Positions 34,988 through 45,986 of a stretch of 64,000 nucleotides of DNA are shown in pieces. Made by a program: the position numbers and the translations under genes. The notes below the pieces were generated by a model. That model made no database searches. It was given only the letters and a program-made list of their open reading frames with translations, and was not told the origin of the DNA. Source of the stretch: Paraconiothyrium sp. Pb-2020 (Eukaryota > Ascomycota > Dothideomycetes > Pleosporales > Didymosphaeriaceae); assembly GCA_022419385.1 (NCBI GenBank), contig JAJUBI010000002.1, positions 2,046,001 through 2,110,000 of the forward strand, given 5' to 3'. The stretch's first letter is position 1, and each line of letters opens with the position of its first letter.

Positions 34988-36728
34988 AATTATTATCGTA
35001 CAATTTGTGCTTCGACGATGAAGGTTGAATCTGACGAGACTGGACACTGAATGGGAATAGACTTGGCCTAATATATGATTATGCGGCAATGCGGCAAATT
35101 GCAGATGCAGGCTTGGGCTGATCCTGCTATATTATCGTAAGTCTGAGTGATGTGAAAGGCTTTGTTTTGGCGACCATGGTGGCGTGCTGGCTAGTATTGT
35201 TCTCTTAGACGAAGAGGCCTTCTAGACGCGCTTTATTGTCTGCTCGTCAATGTAACGCTCAATGCCATTATCATGCATTTCGAACATAGAAATCAAATGC
35301 CGATGGACAGATCGATCGTCTTGCCATTCATATTGTTCTGGCGTTACAGTGCCTATCTGCGAACACCATATTTCTACTTGGCCGCCATTATGTTTGTATA
35401 GGGTATGAAACAATAGACAGCGGTGATTGATCTTGCAAAGATGTAACTTTTACGGCTTCTCTACATAAGATCTTCAGAGAACTGCAGTCTCGTTATGATA
35501 TTGCTGGGGCATAGCTACGTCGCCGGCGTTGATATGACCCACGTACCTACACATTTGCTATCATAATGCCTCTTTGTATATCATCGTACCTGCCCTGTTC
35601 AGCCCCTAGATCCTACTCTCGTCCTTCTACTTGCACGTCGTACTGCTACCAGAACATATTTTACGTGTTCTTGTTCAGTTGAGGAAATAGCCATATCCAA
35701 GTTATTCGCAACGCCATGTCTAACCTTCAGTACTTCCAAATCTCTACTTAGACCAAGGACACGTGCCTAACCAAGTATCGTAGGTATCTCAATGATCAAA
35801 CTCCGCACGAGCACCTCTTAGTAACACGTCGTGTGAGTAAGTAACCAATTTGTTGACGTTCCAGCTAACCACCCACGTCCTTTCGCGCACGACAAGCCTT
35901 GCCGAAGTCGCCTCCGTCATTCGTACCTGACAGCCCGTACGACCTTAAACAAGCCGGGTACTATACGCCATTTCATCCGCGGCTCACTGCGCAAAGCTAA
36001 CGCCGTTTGGTGTCTTGCATAACGAGCCCGATGAAGCCTGGATCTGAATGCACTTGATCTCACTATGTCTAAGTGTACGCTGAACATTATATGGCAGGGA
36101 CATTACAAGTTCGAGATCTTCGGTACAATACCGTTGGCAAGTCTCACATAGAATGTTGTGCTGCAAGGTTCCCTGGTACAGTTCGTTCCGCTGCCAGCCG
36201 CATCATGCAAAGACGGTGCACAATTTTGAGAGGTTCATAGATGGCAGAGATTGATCATCGTAACATGTGCTGGTAGCCGTAAGTTCGGATCAACCCGCGA
36301 GATGTTGAGACCATGGGAGATTAGGTGGGCTTCTGCTTGCGGCTCCAAACAACACAAACGTAAGACTCGAAACACAGCAAGGTTATATGACATCTACTGT
36401 ACACTCTAGCTGTGTGGGACGGCCAACGTAATCGTATACCAAGGTCATTAAAATCATCATATCCTTAAAGTCTTTATGACGATGTATCATCCTCTCGGTA
36501 CATTAGCAAGCCAACGCGAATAACGAATGCACGTTTCTCCTTTATCTCGACCGGTGAGTGTTCTGGAAAAATGCTCTCACCCTATTCTCGATCAGCCACT
36601 ACCATACTGCATCACCGCCATATAACACTCATTCCATCTCTCAGATTTCTTACTTATGCGCATACACCTCCATCAATGCATTATTTCGTGCGTTTCTGCC
36701 ACCTTATTCTCTTGTTTGATTGCGCACT
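34988..36728. other. Gene-poor block
   Basis: About 1.7 kb with only short frames (60–63 codons) that look random. The composition is AT-richer than neighbouring genes. No transposon feature, repeat unit or RNA gene was identified. It includes the upstream region of the small secreted protein gene. Confidence 0.5.
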
Positions 36729-39018
36729 TCAGCTTCCATCGGTGCTTTCCGTCCGTTCCACTCCCTTTTGATCATCTTCATGCTTAATCTTGCCCAAGCC
36801 GTATGGGTCACTAGCACCGCTGGCATTGGTCATGCCGCTGATCCCATTCATGACTTCCTCGCGTGTGAATGGCATGCTAAGATCACTCATGCCTTCAGCC
36901 TTTCCCCAGTATTTTTCACCCTTACATATCTCGCATAGGAGCGTTCCGAAGCGGGCAACCCTTTTCTCCCTCGCATCCTTGAGGCAAGCATAATGATACC
37001 ATCGGACAGAACACTCCGAGTTCCTGCACTGTACTATCCGAAAAGTGCCTGTCTTTGCAGGTCGTTTGCACCAGCAGATCACTTGGCTAGGGTGAGGGTA
37101 GTCGCTTGTGGTGATTATTCCACATCCTGGAGTCGGTCTAGCGGGGACTGGAGAGGTCGACTCCTTCGGAGCTGGCCAGGTATAGTTGCCATGTGAAACA
37201 GTATTATGGGGCGTTTGAGAAGCGGGTGCCTCGACGTTTGTCAGTGGTTCTGTCGCCTCAGTATTCGCCGGTAACTGAATCGATGGGCTGCTTGAAACTT
37301 GGCTAATAGTGTTCAGATTGCAATCAAGCTCATCTCCAAAATGACGCTCGTAGCCATCATAGTCCACCGTATTTGTGCTGCCGTCTGCCTTCGTTTGTGA
37401 GTCGTACCCAGAGTGCGTCACAGGACGCTCTGAGCGGATGGGACCATAGTATGCCACTGGTGCCGCTTCGAAGCAAATGTCTGGCTTGTGTCGATACTCG
37501 TGAGCAGGTCCCAGTGGGAAGCCGGCGCGTGCAGCCGAGTACTTCTCCTCTTCAGACAAGGCAAATGTATCTTGAGAAGGTACACCACCCGGAGAATCCA
37601 TCCTGTATCGCATGAACGAAAAGGCGTTTTGTTCTTTGGCAGGTGACTGAACGGGGTCGTTGGACGATGGTGTCTTTACCGCGGCGAGCGCATTGATCGA
37701 GGTCCACCCCGCGACTCTTGTAGACTGGCTCTCTTGCGGGGTGTCATTATATGTTTGTTGAACGGAACTAAGAGTGAGTTGAGATGCTGGGGTATAACTC
37801 TTATACTCTTGGTCAAAAATTGAATCGCGCCAAATGTGGAACTTATTAGAGCGAGGTTGACCGCGAAAGTTGAACGTCCCGTCCACATAAGGGACCATCT
37901 GCTATACATTAGTATACCTAAACTCGACCTGAAGCATAGCACCTACAGATTCGCCCGCGACTGCCGGTCTGAGCGGTGTGATAGACTTTTCCGAAATTGA
38001 GGAGTCTGACTCGCTTGGCAAATCTTCCTCACTCGAATCGTCGTCGGTCTTGGTGAGCAGCCAAGGCGGAGGTACATCGGCATGGATGACGTCCGGATCT
38101 TGTTTCATGATATACCAGACCTCGTTGCGTTCGTTTGCGATAAACAACAAACACTCGAGGCAAAACCTCACAGGATTGTGCGGAACGAATCTGGTGTTGG
38201 CGAGCGCGAACTTGTGGAGCAACGATTTGTTTCGGCGATACAAGGTGAACCAGAGAGGTGTAACGTCAAGAACGGGATCCAGTGTCATCCAATCAACGAG
38301 TGGCTCAAATGTGACCTCCTCTTCAGAATAAGGCTGCTCGAGCCTCTCATGTACGTGTCGACAGAGGGCGGAATGGCAAGGCTGCATTGATCGACGCTGA
38401 AGGACAAACACCGTATTGCCTATACAAATTAGCAGTTGATCCTGTACACGCAGACGTGCACATACTCTCGGAAAGTAATTTGGCAAGATACCGCACAGAA
38501 TGGACTGTGATGATAAATTCATCTGTAATTTCACCATCGACACTGATGGAAGCTGTTGCTATCTTCTGTGGAAGCTCCCGCCACACCTTCCCTTGCAACT
38601 TGGCAAGGTGTTGAGAGGATACTTGCTCAATAGCGACAGGATTTCCGAATTCATCTTGGATAAGCTCCCAGGGCAGTAAAGTTTCCAGATGGTGTCGCAT
38701 GGCCCGCATAGCTTGCTGGCCTTCAGTGGCCGATGTATAATGTCCTGCATAATGTGTCACACTGGTGTGATAGACCTTGTCGGCGGAGGTGTCGACGTGC
38801 ATCTGATTGTTCAGATCTGCCACAGGTGTGGTCTCGGCATTGCTAAGAATATCGTTTGTCGTAGAGTCACTGCTCGGTCCGCTGTTTGCGGGACTACTCG
38901 TAGATGTCCAGGCCGGGCTCCAGGCGCTCATAGCGCCTGTAGCATGGCTGCCAGTTGGTTCTGGAAAGTTGCGAGGCGACGGCGGCGACTCTTTGAGTTG
39001 TTGATTCTGTTGATCCAT
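36729..39018 (-). CDS. PHD-finger protein of unknown function
   Basis: Three exons (38467–39018 with one base shared at 38466, 37947–38419, 36729–37901) give 732 aa. Both introns are about 45 nt, with CTAAT/ACTAAT-type branch sites. The N-terminal half has an ordered segment rich in hydrophobics (HLETLLPWELIQDEFGNP; RFVPHNPVRFCLECLLFIAN). The C-terminal region holds an ING-type PHD finger: CWCKRP, QCRNSEC, WYHYACL and LLCEICKG supply the Cys4-His-Cys3 zinc ligands. Such fingers commonly bind histone H3 tails methylated at lysine 4. A nuclear chromatin role is therefore likely, but the rest of the protein matches no family I know. The acidic serine stretch DDDSSEEDLPSESDSS precedes intron two. 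Confidence 0.72.
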
Positions 39019-39479
39019 ACTCGCTCTAATTCGCTTACAAGGTCAGCTGGAACTCTTTCAATGATGCAAACGTATAGACGGGGCCACGACGCGGTGTGAA
39101 GCAAGGCGTAGCGCCAGAAGAGAAACGAGGCCGGCGCGACTGTCCGCTGTAACTACGATAGAGCAGAGTACAAGTGAACTTGCCAAGACTTTGGAGCTCA
39201 CGGTGACTGGGCAACGGTCTGGGTCGAAATGAATAGCAAACGCACCAAGTGCCCCACTTTTACTTGACTTTAGACATACACACACGTATAGTACAGTGAT
39301 ATGCTTGGGTCTGCACTTTCATGATATTCTCCGCAGGTAACTGTGGGCTCTCAGCGATCACCCGCATCCAAATACGGAACCGGCTGGTATGTCAACACGG
39401 AGAATAGAGAACCTTCACAGATGACGGCAATATGCAGAAATGCGATATTTTGTCTCAGATTGTAGCGTTAATCTCGAAT
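39019..39479. other. Intergenic region
   Basis: About 460 bp holding the PHD-protein promoter and the 3' end of the SDR gene. Nothing else was recognised. Confidence 0.4.
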
Positions 39480-40563
39480 TTACCATGCACAATGCCCACC
39501 ATCAATACGCATATCCTGTCACAGATAATTAGCCGCGATACAGACCCCAAAGGAGTACTCAGTGGTAGGCGAAACGTACTGCTCCAGTCATGTAGCTCGA
39601 TCCATCACCTAGCAAGAACAGTACTGCTGCCCTGTACTCCTCCACCTGGCTTACCCTGCCCAGCATGTTCTGCTTCGCCCAATCGTCGACCAACCCAGTC
39701 GCCTGTGCCTCCTTAGTCAAAGCGGTCTCAATGTGACCTGGACTAATCGTGTTGACCCTGATCGGCGGATAGACTTCCCTCTCCGGATGTCCTGCAGGGT
39801 AGTATGCGAAAGTGTTTTGAGGATGCCCCCACTCGCCGGCAAGTGACCGCGCTAACTGATGTACTGCGGATTTGGAAGTATTGTAGGCTGCGCTGTTGAT
39901 ACCCTCAGTCACTGTTAGTGAGACGTCCAAAGCCTCGAGGTGACTTGTACTTTGTTGCTGTTCCAGCCACTCATGCTGGCGATCAAAATAATACTCCCAG
40001 CTAGATTAGCGCGATGCAATTCCTTCCCTACAGCTTGTGCCATAAGAAAGGTGCCTGCGATATTCACATCGATAATCTTGCGGAAAGCATCGATAGGATA
40101 TGACGTCGCATCAGATACACCCGAGATGCCTGTACAAGCGACCAGGCCACGCAATGGATGTCGAATCTGTTCTCGAATGGTATCGAAGACTGGTGGGAAA
40201 GCATCCGCTTCGGTAACGTTGAGCTGGTGATACCAGGCTTTGGTGCCATTTGCTGCAGCCGTGGTTTGGATGGTGCCTACACCTTCGTTAGGGATGCAGT
40301 CGACGAGGAACAGGGTCCTAGAATGTACTCCATTGGTCACCTCCGGCTCTTGTGGGCAGATCGATGAAAACCACGTCGCCGCCGCTTTCCAAGATCGCTT
40401 TGCCAACGGTAGAGCCTACGGCGCCAAGGCCTCCGGAGACTGTATGGCCTTATCAACAACGACCGAGCATTAGGATATGGGACTTTCACGAACTCGCGAT
40501 GGTCCTCCCATGCAAGCTAAAGAGGTCCTTTGTCGGGAGCTCAGTTGGCGCTGGATGTGTCAT
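39480..40563 (-). CDS. Short-chain dehydrogenase/reductase (SDR)
   Basis: Five exons (40494–40563, 40329–40439, 39951–40276, 39580–39903, 39480–39515) total 867 nt, encoding 288 aa. The cofactor motif is SGGLGAVGST, a TGxxxGxG variant, followed by VVFIDLP. Catalytic residues fit the classical SDR pattern: Ser in LIASMSGWNSNK, Tyr-x-x-x-Lys in AAYNTSKSA and the NTISPGHIETAL segment after it. The last exon, 36 nt, supplies the conserved C-terminus ADMRIDGGHCAW; without it the protein would end at VRFAYH. The glycine-rich loop deviates slightly from TGxxxGxG, with SGG at its start. The enzyme probably oxidises an alcohol or polyol, cytosolic. The first intron has a GTTCGT donor and is the weakest junction. 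The next gene downstream on this strand is the PHD protein. Confidence 0.85.
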
Positions 40564-41058
40564 TGCGGTCAGGATGAGAAATGAATGTATTCGGAGACGT
40601 CATGTTGAACGTCGAAGCATGTTATATCACTCCGAACAGACGCGTCTATCGAATTGACATGGGTGATCGGGGCGGAGCCGGATTCGGTAAGACATGGTGC
40701 GGGGACGGGAGCGACGTCATTAGTCTCAACGGCTGTGAAAACTGCCAGCTGCTTCGCTGCAACTTCCTTCGCAACCGTACTGCACAGGCGCAGATCCTCA
40801 TCATGTATTATTGTGTGAAAGTATGACCATTCCACGATCACACTATGGTACGGTTTGTTGGGTCCCCTCAATCACCATGACCGACTCGATGCGTGAATGT
40901 AACCCTGGTATAGCATCGTAAAGCGCGAATATCATGCAATACAAATTTTGGACTTGAATTTTCATTCGCAGCGTACGTTACATCCTTCCACACTCTACAA
41001 GAGACACTACAAAATCCTAGTTTAGCTCGATACAAAGATGCGCAGATACGCTATGCTT
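40564..41058. other. Intergenic region
   Basis: About 500 bp between the SDR start and the FAD oxidase stop on the same strand. An 81-codon plus-strand frame and a 100-codon minus-strand frame have no recognisable features. Confidence 0.4.
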
Positions 41059-42591
41059 TTATGCCTTGGGCTCGACAGCCTGAGGGTAATAGAAGAGCTG
41101 CTTCGGGTCGTACTTCGCCCTGAGACTCTGAAGCTTAGGGAGATGCTCGCCATAGTACTGCTGCTCTGCCTCTTGACGCGGGAGCCTTGCATCTGCGTAG
41201 TTGATGTACGCGCCCCAGTCAGACCTTGGGATGGTGTCAGTGACAGCGTCGACCCAGCCGTCGAGGAAGCCGAAAGAGGTAGCAGGGTAGGTCTCGTTTT
41301 TCTCGTAACGGTCGTAGAACTGGATGATGTAAAGCTTGTCACGATGGGCGTAGGATGTGGCGTCCTGAGCCACCTTGGTGATCTGCGAGTTCTTGCCACC
41401 GTGCATGTCGAGCTGGAAGAACCAGAAGCGGTCGACCACCTTGTTGGCGACGTCGAAATAGTAATCGACGAAAGCCTGGGCAGAGGTCCCGTTCAAGCCC
41501 TTGAGGGTCAAGCTCTTGGCGTAAAAGTTCTCCTGAGGACTGGGGTGGATCCAATCAACCTCGTCGTAATTGGAGTAAGCAATCACGGCCTGGATCCAAT
41601 TGAGAGCCACCGGCTCAGAGACGTTGTATCCCTTGGGGAGCGTGTCCAGAAGAGGTTGGAAAGCCTTCTGCCACTGTGCGGGGGTACCGTAGTAGAGACC
41701 CTCAATACCAGGCTGGCCTTTGCTGTAGTCCCCAATACGGAAGTTAACTTCGCGGGGCTGAATGTTCTTGGCGTACTTCTCGACAGCCTCAAGACCAGCA
41801 ACAGCGGTGTCCTTCGTCCATCCAAGGGAAAGTCCGAATTTAGTCAGGGTCTTGGGTGCTTCGAAAGTGCTCAGCTTCCACGAAGCGACGATGCCGAAGT
41901 TTGAGCCTGCCCCCTTGATTCCCCAGAAGAGATCAGCGTTTGAGGAGCTGGAAGCCTCCTTCACGCTTCCGTCAACCAAAACAACGGTAACACTCTGGAC
42001 GAAATCCAAAGCAAGCCCGTGCATATGGGAGCTGAATCCGAAACCTCCGTGGAGAAAGTGGCCGGAAACACCGACACTAAAGATTGTTAGAAAGGTGATG
42101 TTCCAAGATCTGAGACTCGCAACTTACCCAGGGCAAGTACCATGAGCAATGGCACGTCCGTACTGCTCGTACAGCACGGTTGCTACGTGACCGAGCCTGG
42201 CACCGGGCTGGACAGTGGCGAGGTTCTTCTCTGCATCATAGGTGACGTTGTACATCTGGTCAAGCTCAACAACCAAGTGGCCGTTTTCTCCACCAAATCC
42301 GAAAGATGCGTAACTGTGGCCACCTGACTTGGCGGACACCTTGATGCCGAGCTTCTTTCCGCACTTCACCGAGTCCTGGATGTGCTTGGTAGTGGTCGGG
42401 ACCGAGATGGCGGTGGGTAGGTAGGGCAGACGGATGTTGAAAGGTGCAACATCTTCGTTCCAACCCTCCGAGCCCTTGACGTCGATCGGGACACCAGCAT
42501 CAGTAAGACACTTGTCGATGGCAGCCTTGGCAACGAGCGCTTCGACCGTGGAGGCAACCAAGCCAACAAGAAAAGTAGAGGTGACACGCAT
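41059..42591 (-). CDS. Secreted FAD-linked oxidase, berberine-bridge/glucooligosaccharide-oxidase type
   Basis: Two exons (42128–42591 and 41059–42076) give 493 aa. A signal peptide (MRVTSTFLVGLVASTVEALV) starts at the ATG at 42591; an in-frame extension begins with TTG. The PCMH-type FAD domain contains SGGHSYASFGFGG, whose His92 is the expected 8-alpha-histidyl FAD link, and HGTCPGVGVSGHFLHGGFG, whose Cys153 is the expected 6-S-cysteinyl link. Both together predict bicovalent FAD as in glucooligosaccharide oxidase. The C-terminal BBE block DARLPRQEAEQQYYGEHLPK and KYDPKQLFYYPQAV completes the fold. The likely reaction is extracellular oxidation of an oligosaccharide reducing end to a lactone with H2O2 release, though alkaloid or other substrates occur in this family. 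The plus-strand open frame across it is a shadow. Confidence 0.9.
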
Positions 42592-44206
42592 GCTGGGCAA
42601 CAAAGTAAAGACAGTGGCCTGCGGACAAACAAACGGACTTGGAGGGACAGGGTGACTTTATATCCTCGCGCTGACTTACGGATCCTGTAAGAATACGTAT
42701 TGTCACCAGCCTAAGCGACTACTGGCCTGGAATTGCAATCATCAGGTGCACGACTGGTGAGAACAAGCCACACTTCCTGCCAAGGGTTTGCAATCTATCA
42801 GCAAGTAAGCGGAAAAGCAGTGGTTAGCCAAGGGACCCGGACCGATCCTGCCTACAGTGAGCAGTGACCTTAGGGCATCGTAGGAATGCGTTTATTCGTG
42901 TTCGTTACTGGATCCAGAAGAATAGTGTCTACCAGCAAGCGTTGAATCCTGCGGAGCGGTCGTTGGACCTCGCTACCGGAATAGTGCACCATCTAGAATA
43001 TATCCACGTGCGCTAAATTGTAAGATCTCGCGTGCAGGACAGGGACGCATCGCATTGGAAGCTTCGCCGGCCCGCTGTTCCTCGTGCCTGGATGACAAGC
43101 CGGTTAAAAGCACAACGTCCCTGGGCGCCACCGGCAGGCCCATTTTCTCTTGTTATCCTACCATGGTGCTGCTCAGCTACGCAGCTAAGCACGCGGCGTA
43201 GTAAAGCATAACCACGTCGCAGGTACGATACGCCGCACACACGCAGCAGCTGTCCAGACGAGCGGTTTCGAGAGGCTCCCCGCAATCAAACAAAGCAAAC
43301 ATTTTGTGGGGATCGTTCCTACGCGTGGAGCATTGGCCTTGGCTTGGCTGGGGTAAACACCACATTCAGGTCCTCAACCCTGGGGAGTTCTTCTCACCGC
43401 CCGGACAAACTGCATGTCTAGATCCTACTGACAGGTGGGCCGGTTCGACGGGCCTTCTGATGCTACACTATCTTCACGAGGATTTGGCAATTTTACCGTC
43501 GAGTTACCAAGGCCTTGGTGATGGCTGAGTCGAATTGGTGGTCAGCTGCTGGCGTAAGATGAGCCCCTTCATTCGCAAGGCGGGAACCGATACCGGGTGT
43601 GCGGAAGCGGCTGCCTGCAGAGGAATCTCGACGTCTGTAAGAGCTCTCCTGTGGCCCCCAACGTGGTCGCTAGGTTAGGCCGTCAGCGCGTTCAAGCTTA
43701 TGCTGGTACATCATGTAGGATCGTCTTCGGGTGCTTCGGAGCGGTGGAAAGCACTACGCGTGTTGATCGAACGAAGGTCCAGTCGTACTTCCTGAACTTG
43801 TTGCTGTACGTTCTCAGATGCCTTCTCATACTTCGTTTTCTCGCCGTTGGTGGGTGGGAAGTCGTCAGCTTTCGAATGCTTCACCAGCTTCCGCGTGCAG
43901 TGTATGTGTTTGAGCATCTTCAGCCTCGTGATCTTCCGTGCCTCTGCTCTGTTTCCAGCAGACCCTGAATGTTGTCACTTGGCAACACACCCACGTTAGC
44001 ATGCGTACATCTAAACTCAGCCGAGTCTCGATACAAACACTCATTTCGCAACGTCGAACTCACCCTACGGTCGAGCGACATGGTGTCGACACGTTGACGT
44101 GTCGTGGGCGGACTCGCGGCTCGTGCCCAGGCGCGTTCCCGGGGCTCCCACGCGAAAAAAGTTTAGGGAGGCAAGCGCGTTCCGAGCTCCTGCCGTGTAC
44201 TCCACA
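42592..44206. promoter_or_regulatory. Divergent intergenic region
   Basis: About 1.6 kb between the minus-strand FAD oxidase and the plus-strand EBP gene, presumably with both promoters. Several 60–120-codon frames overlap on both strands (43,013–43,968) without recognisable motifs. No RNA gene or transposon feature was found. Confidence 0.45.
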
Positions 44207-45062
44207 ATGGCGTTGCTCCTCAGGAATCTCCAGGAGTACTTCGCTCCACCACCACCACCAACAGTCATGGAGACTATCAAAGAGAACCTCCCAGTGTCGC
44301 CAAAACACCCCTATTTCCCCGCCGAGTCCACAATCGCTGGGTACCTTGCCAATGAATACAACACGCTCGAGCTCGTGTCGCTGTTCGCGGCCGGATGCAC
44401 CGTTATTTTCAGCTTGACCTACTTGACGGTGAAGAGAGTGCGCCCAACTCTGCCGCTGTCCGATCTCGTGGTCATTCTCTGGTTCACCCTCTGCGGCTTC
44501 ATCCACCTTTTCTTCGAGGGTTACTACGCCTACAATTTCCGAACAATAGGGGGACACCAAGATCTGTTCGGCCAGCTCTGGAAGGAATACTCGCTCTCCG
44601 ACTCGCGGTACCTCACCGCTGATAGCGCATTTGTGCTCTGCATGGAGAGCATCACGGCGGTAATTGCTGCCCACTGATTATGACATGTTGAAAAGACGAC
44701 TGCTGACAAGTCAGGCTGCTTGGGGCCCACTTTCCTTCCTCACGGCTGCTCTCATCGCCGTCGACCACCCGCTCCGTCACTCGTTCCAGATCATCGTGTC
44801 GCTCGGCCAGCTCTACGGAGACGTCCTGTACTACGCGACAAGCTTGTTCGACGAGGCCATGCTGGGGCTCACGTACTCGAGGCCCGAGGCAGCGTACTAT
44901 TGGGGATACTTTGTCTTGATGAACGCCTTCTGGATCGTCATACCCTTTATATTGATCTGCAAGAGCGTGAGTGCCTGCTCGCGGGCCTTCACGGCGCTCA
45001 ACAGGGCAGAGAAGCTGCTCAATGGAGGTGTGCAGAACGGCAGCGCGAAGAAGCAACAGTAG
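44207..45062 (+). CDS. Emopamil-binding protein family, putative sterol delta8-delta7 isomerase
   Basis: Two exons (44207–44659 and 44715–45062) give 266 aa with about five hydrophobic helices. The catalytic-type residues of EBP are in place: His100 and Glu104 in GFIHLFFEGYY, and Glu147 in VLCMESITA. The later family block LGQLYGDVLYYATSLFDEAM follows. EBP isomerises a C8–C9 double bond in sterol precursors in the ER membrane. Ascomycetes normally use the unrelated Erg2 for this step, so this copy may act on another substrate or be a paralogue. The C-terminus ends in a Lys-rich tail (GSAKKQQ). The intron 44660–44714 has a GTAATT donor. The ATG at 44207 is preferred over an upstream GTG frame. 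Confidence 0.87.
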
Positions 45063-45986
45063 AATGTTACTCTTACAGACGCCAGGCTCGGAGAGACGGG
45101 GGTCCCGATCCCGATCCGAGGGCATGAAGTTGCTGTTTTGACACTGGTCTGTACCATGTCGGTGTGGAGAGGAGGCTGGGAGTGGCATTGTGATTGCGGA
45201 ACATTGATACCCTCACCAAAGCAAGCTCACAAGCTTTTAGACTAGATATGCTTCTATTAATTCTACTGATTTCGATTCGACGGCCTCGGGATCTTCATGC
45301 GTGCAGACAGATGGTCATCGTGGGTAGCCGTACAGGGGACCACCCGGAGGTGTGAGGGTTGGGGCGATTGGTCTAGCCCACCAACGCCCACGTCTCACGA
45401 GCATAACCCAGAGGCTGGGAGCGATTACCAGCAGACGTCGAGCATCTGGTCATATGCTTGCTGCCGGAAGCGCGCGCAACTAAGCACCGTGCCAAAGATA
45501 TCCAAGGTGGCTGTCAAGATCGATCTGCTTGGTGCGACCGGGGTCCTCGAATCCATTTTCGCTTCCAGCCGGTTTGTTTGGGAGCCGATCTTGGATGCAG
45601 GCCCGCGAAGCGCATGCACGACCAACAAACTTCACCGACTGCTTCCGCTGCACGACCCGACGTCCCTCGTTTTCTTGCGCCGTCGCTCGCTCCTCCAAGA
45701 ACACTTGGCCGACTTTGCGCACGCTTCGGCGAGGTGCATTCGCTGAAGTGCGGGGGCAAGCTCTCTATCAGCAGCCACTGTTGACGTCCTGGGCGAGCAG
45801 CTGTCATCCACCAAAACAACAGCCCTAGAGACGCCCGCACCCGCACGTCTTCACCACCCGACCGCCGACTCTGTCCCATGTTCACTGGCACTCTCCACAT
45901 GCTTGTCGCCCGCGTTACAACGCACGCGTAGATCAGATCGCCCACAGAACCATGTCACGGCCAACGAGTGAACAAACAGCACCACG
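45063..45986. other. Intergenic region
   Basis: About 920 bp of GC-rich DNA with multiple overlapping open frames on both strands, none with recognisable motifs. It includes the promoter of the DH/PH-like gene. Confidence 0.45.

Noticed and set aside
41038..41904. Plus-strand open frame of 288 codons across the FAD oxidase
   Set aside because: It lies antisense to a confidently identified exon, is leucine/valine-biased as expected of a shadow and has no recognisable motif.
42592..42603. TTG-initiated extension of the FAD oxidase
   Set aside because: Nuclear fungal genes start at ATG, and the signal peptide begins at the ATG at 42591.
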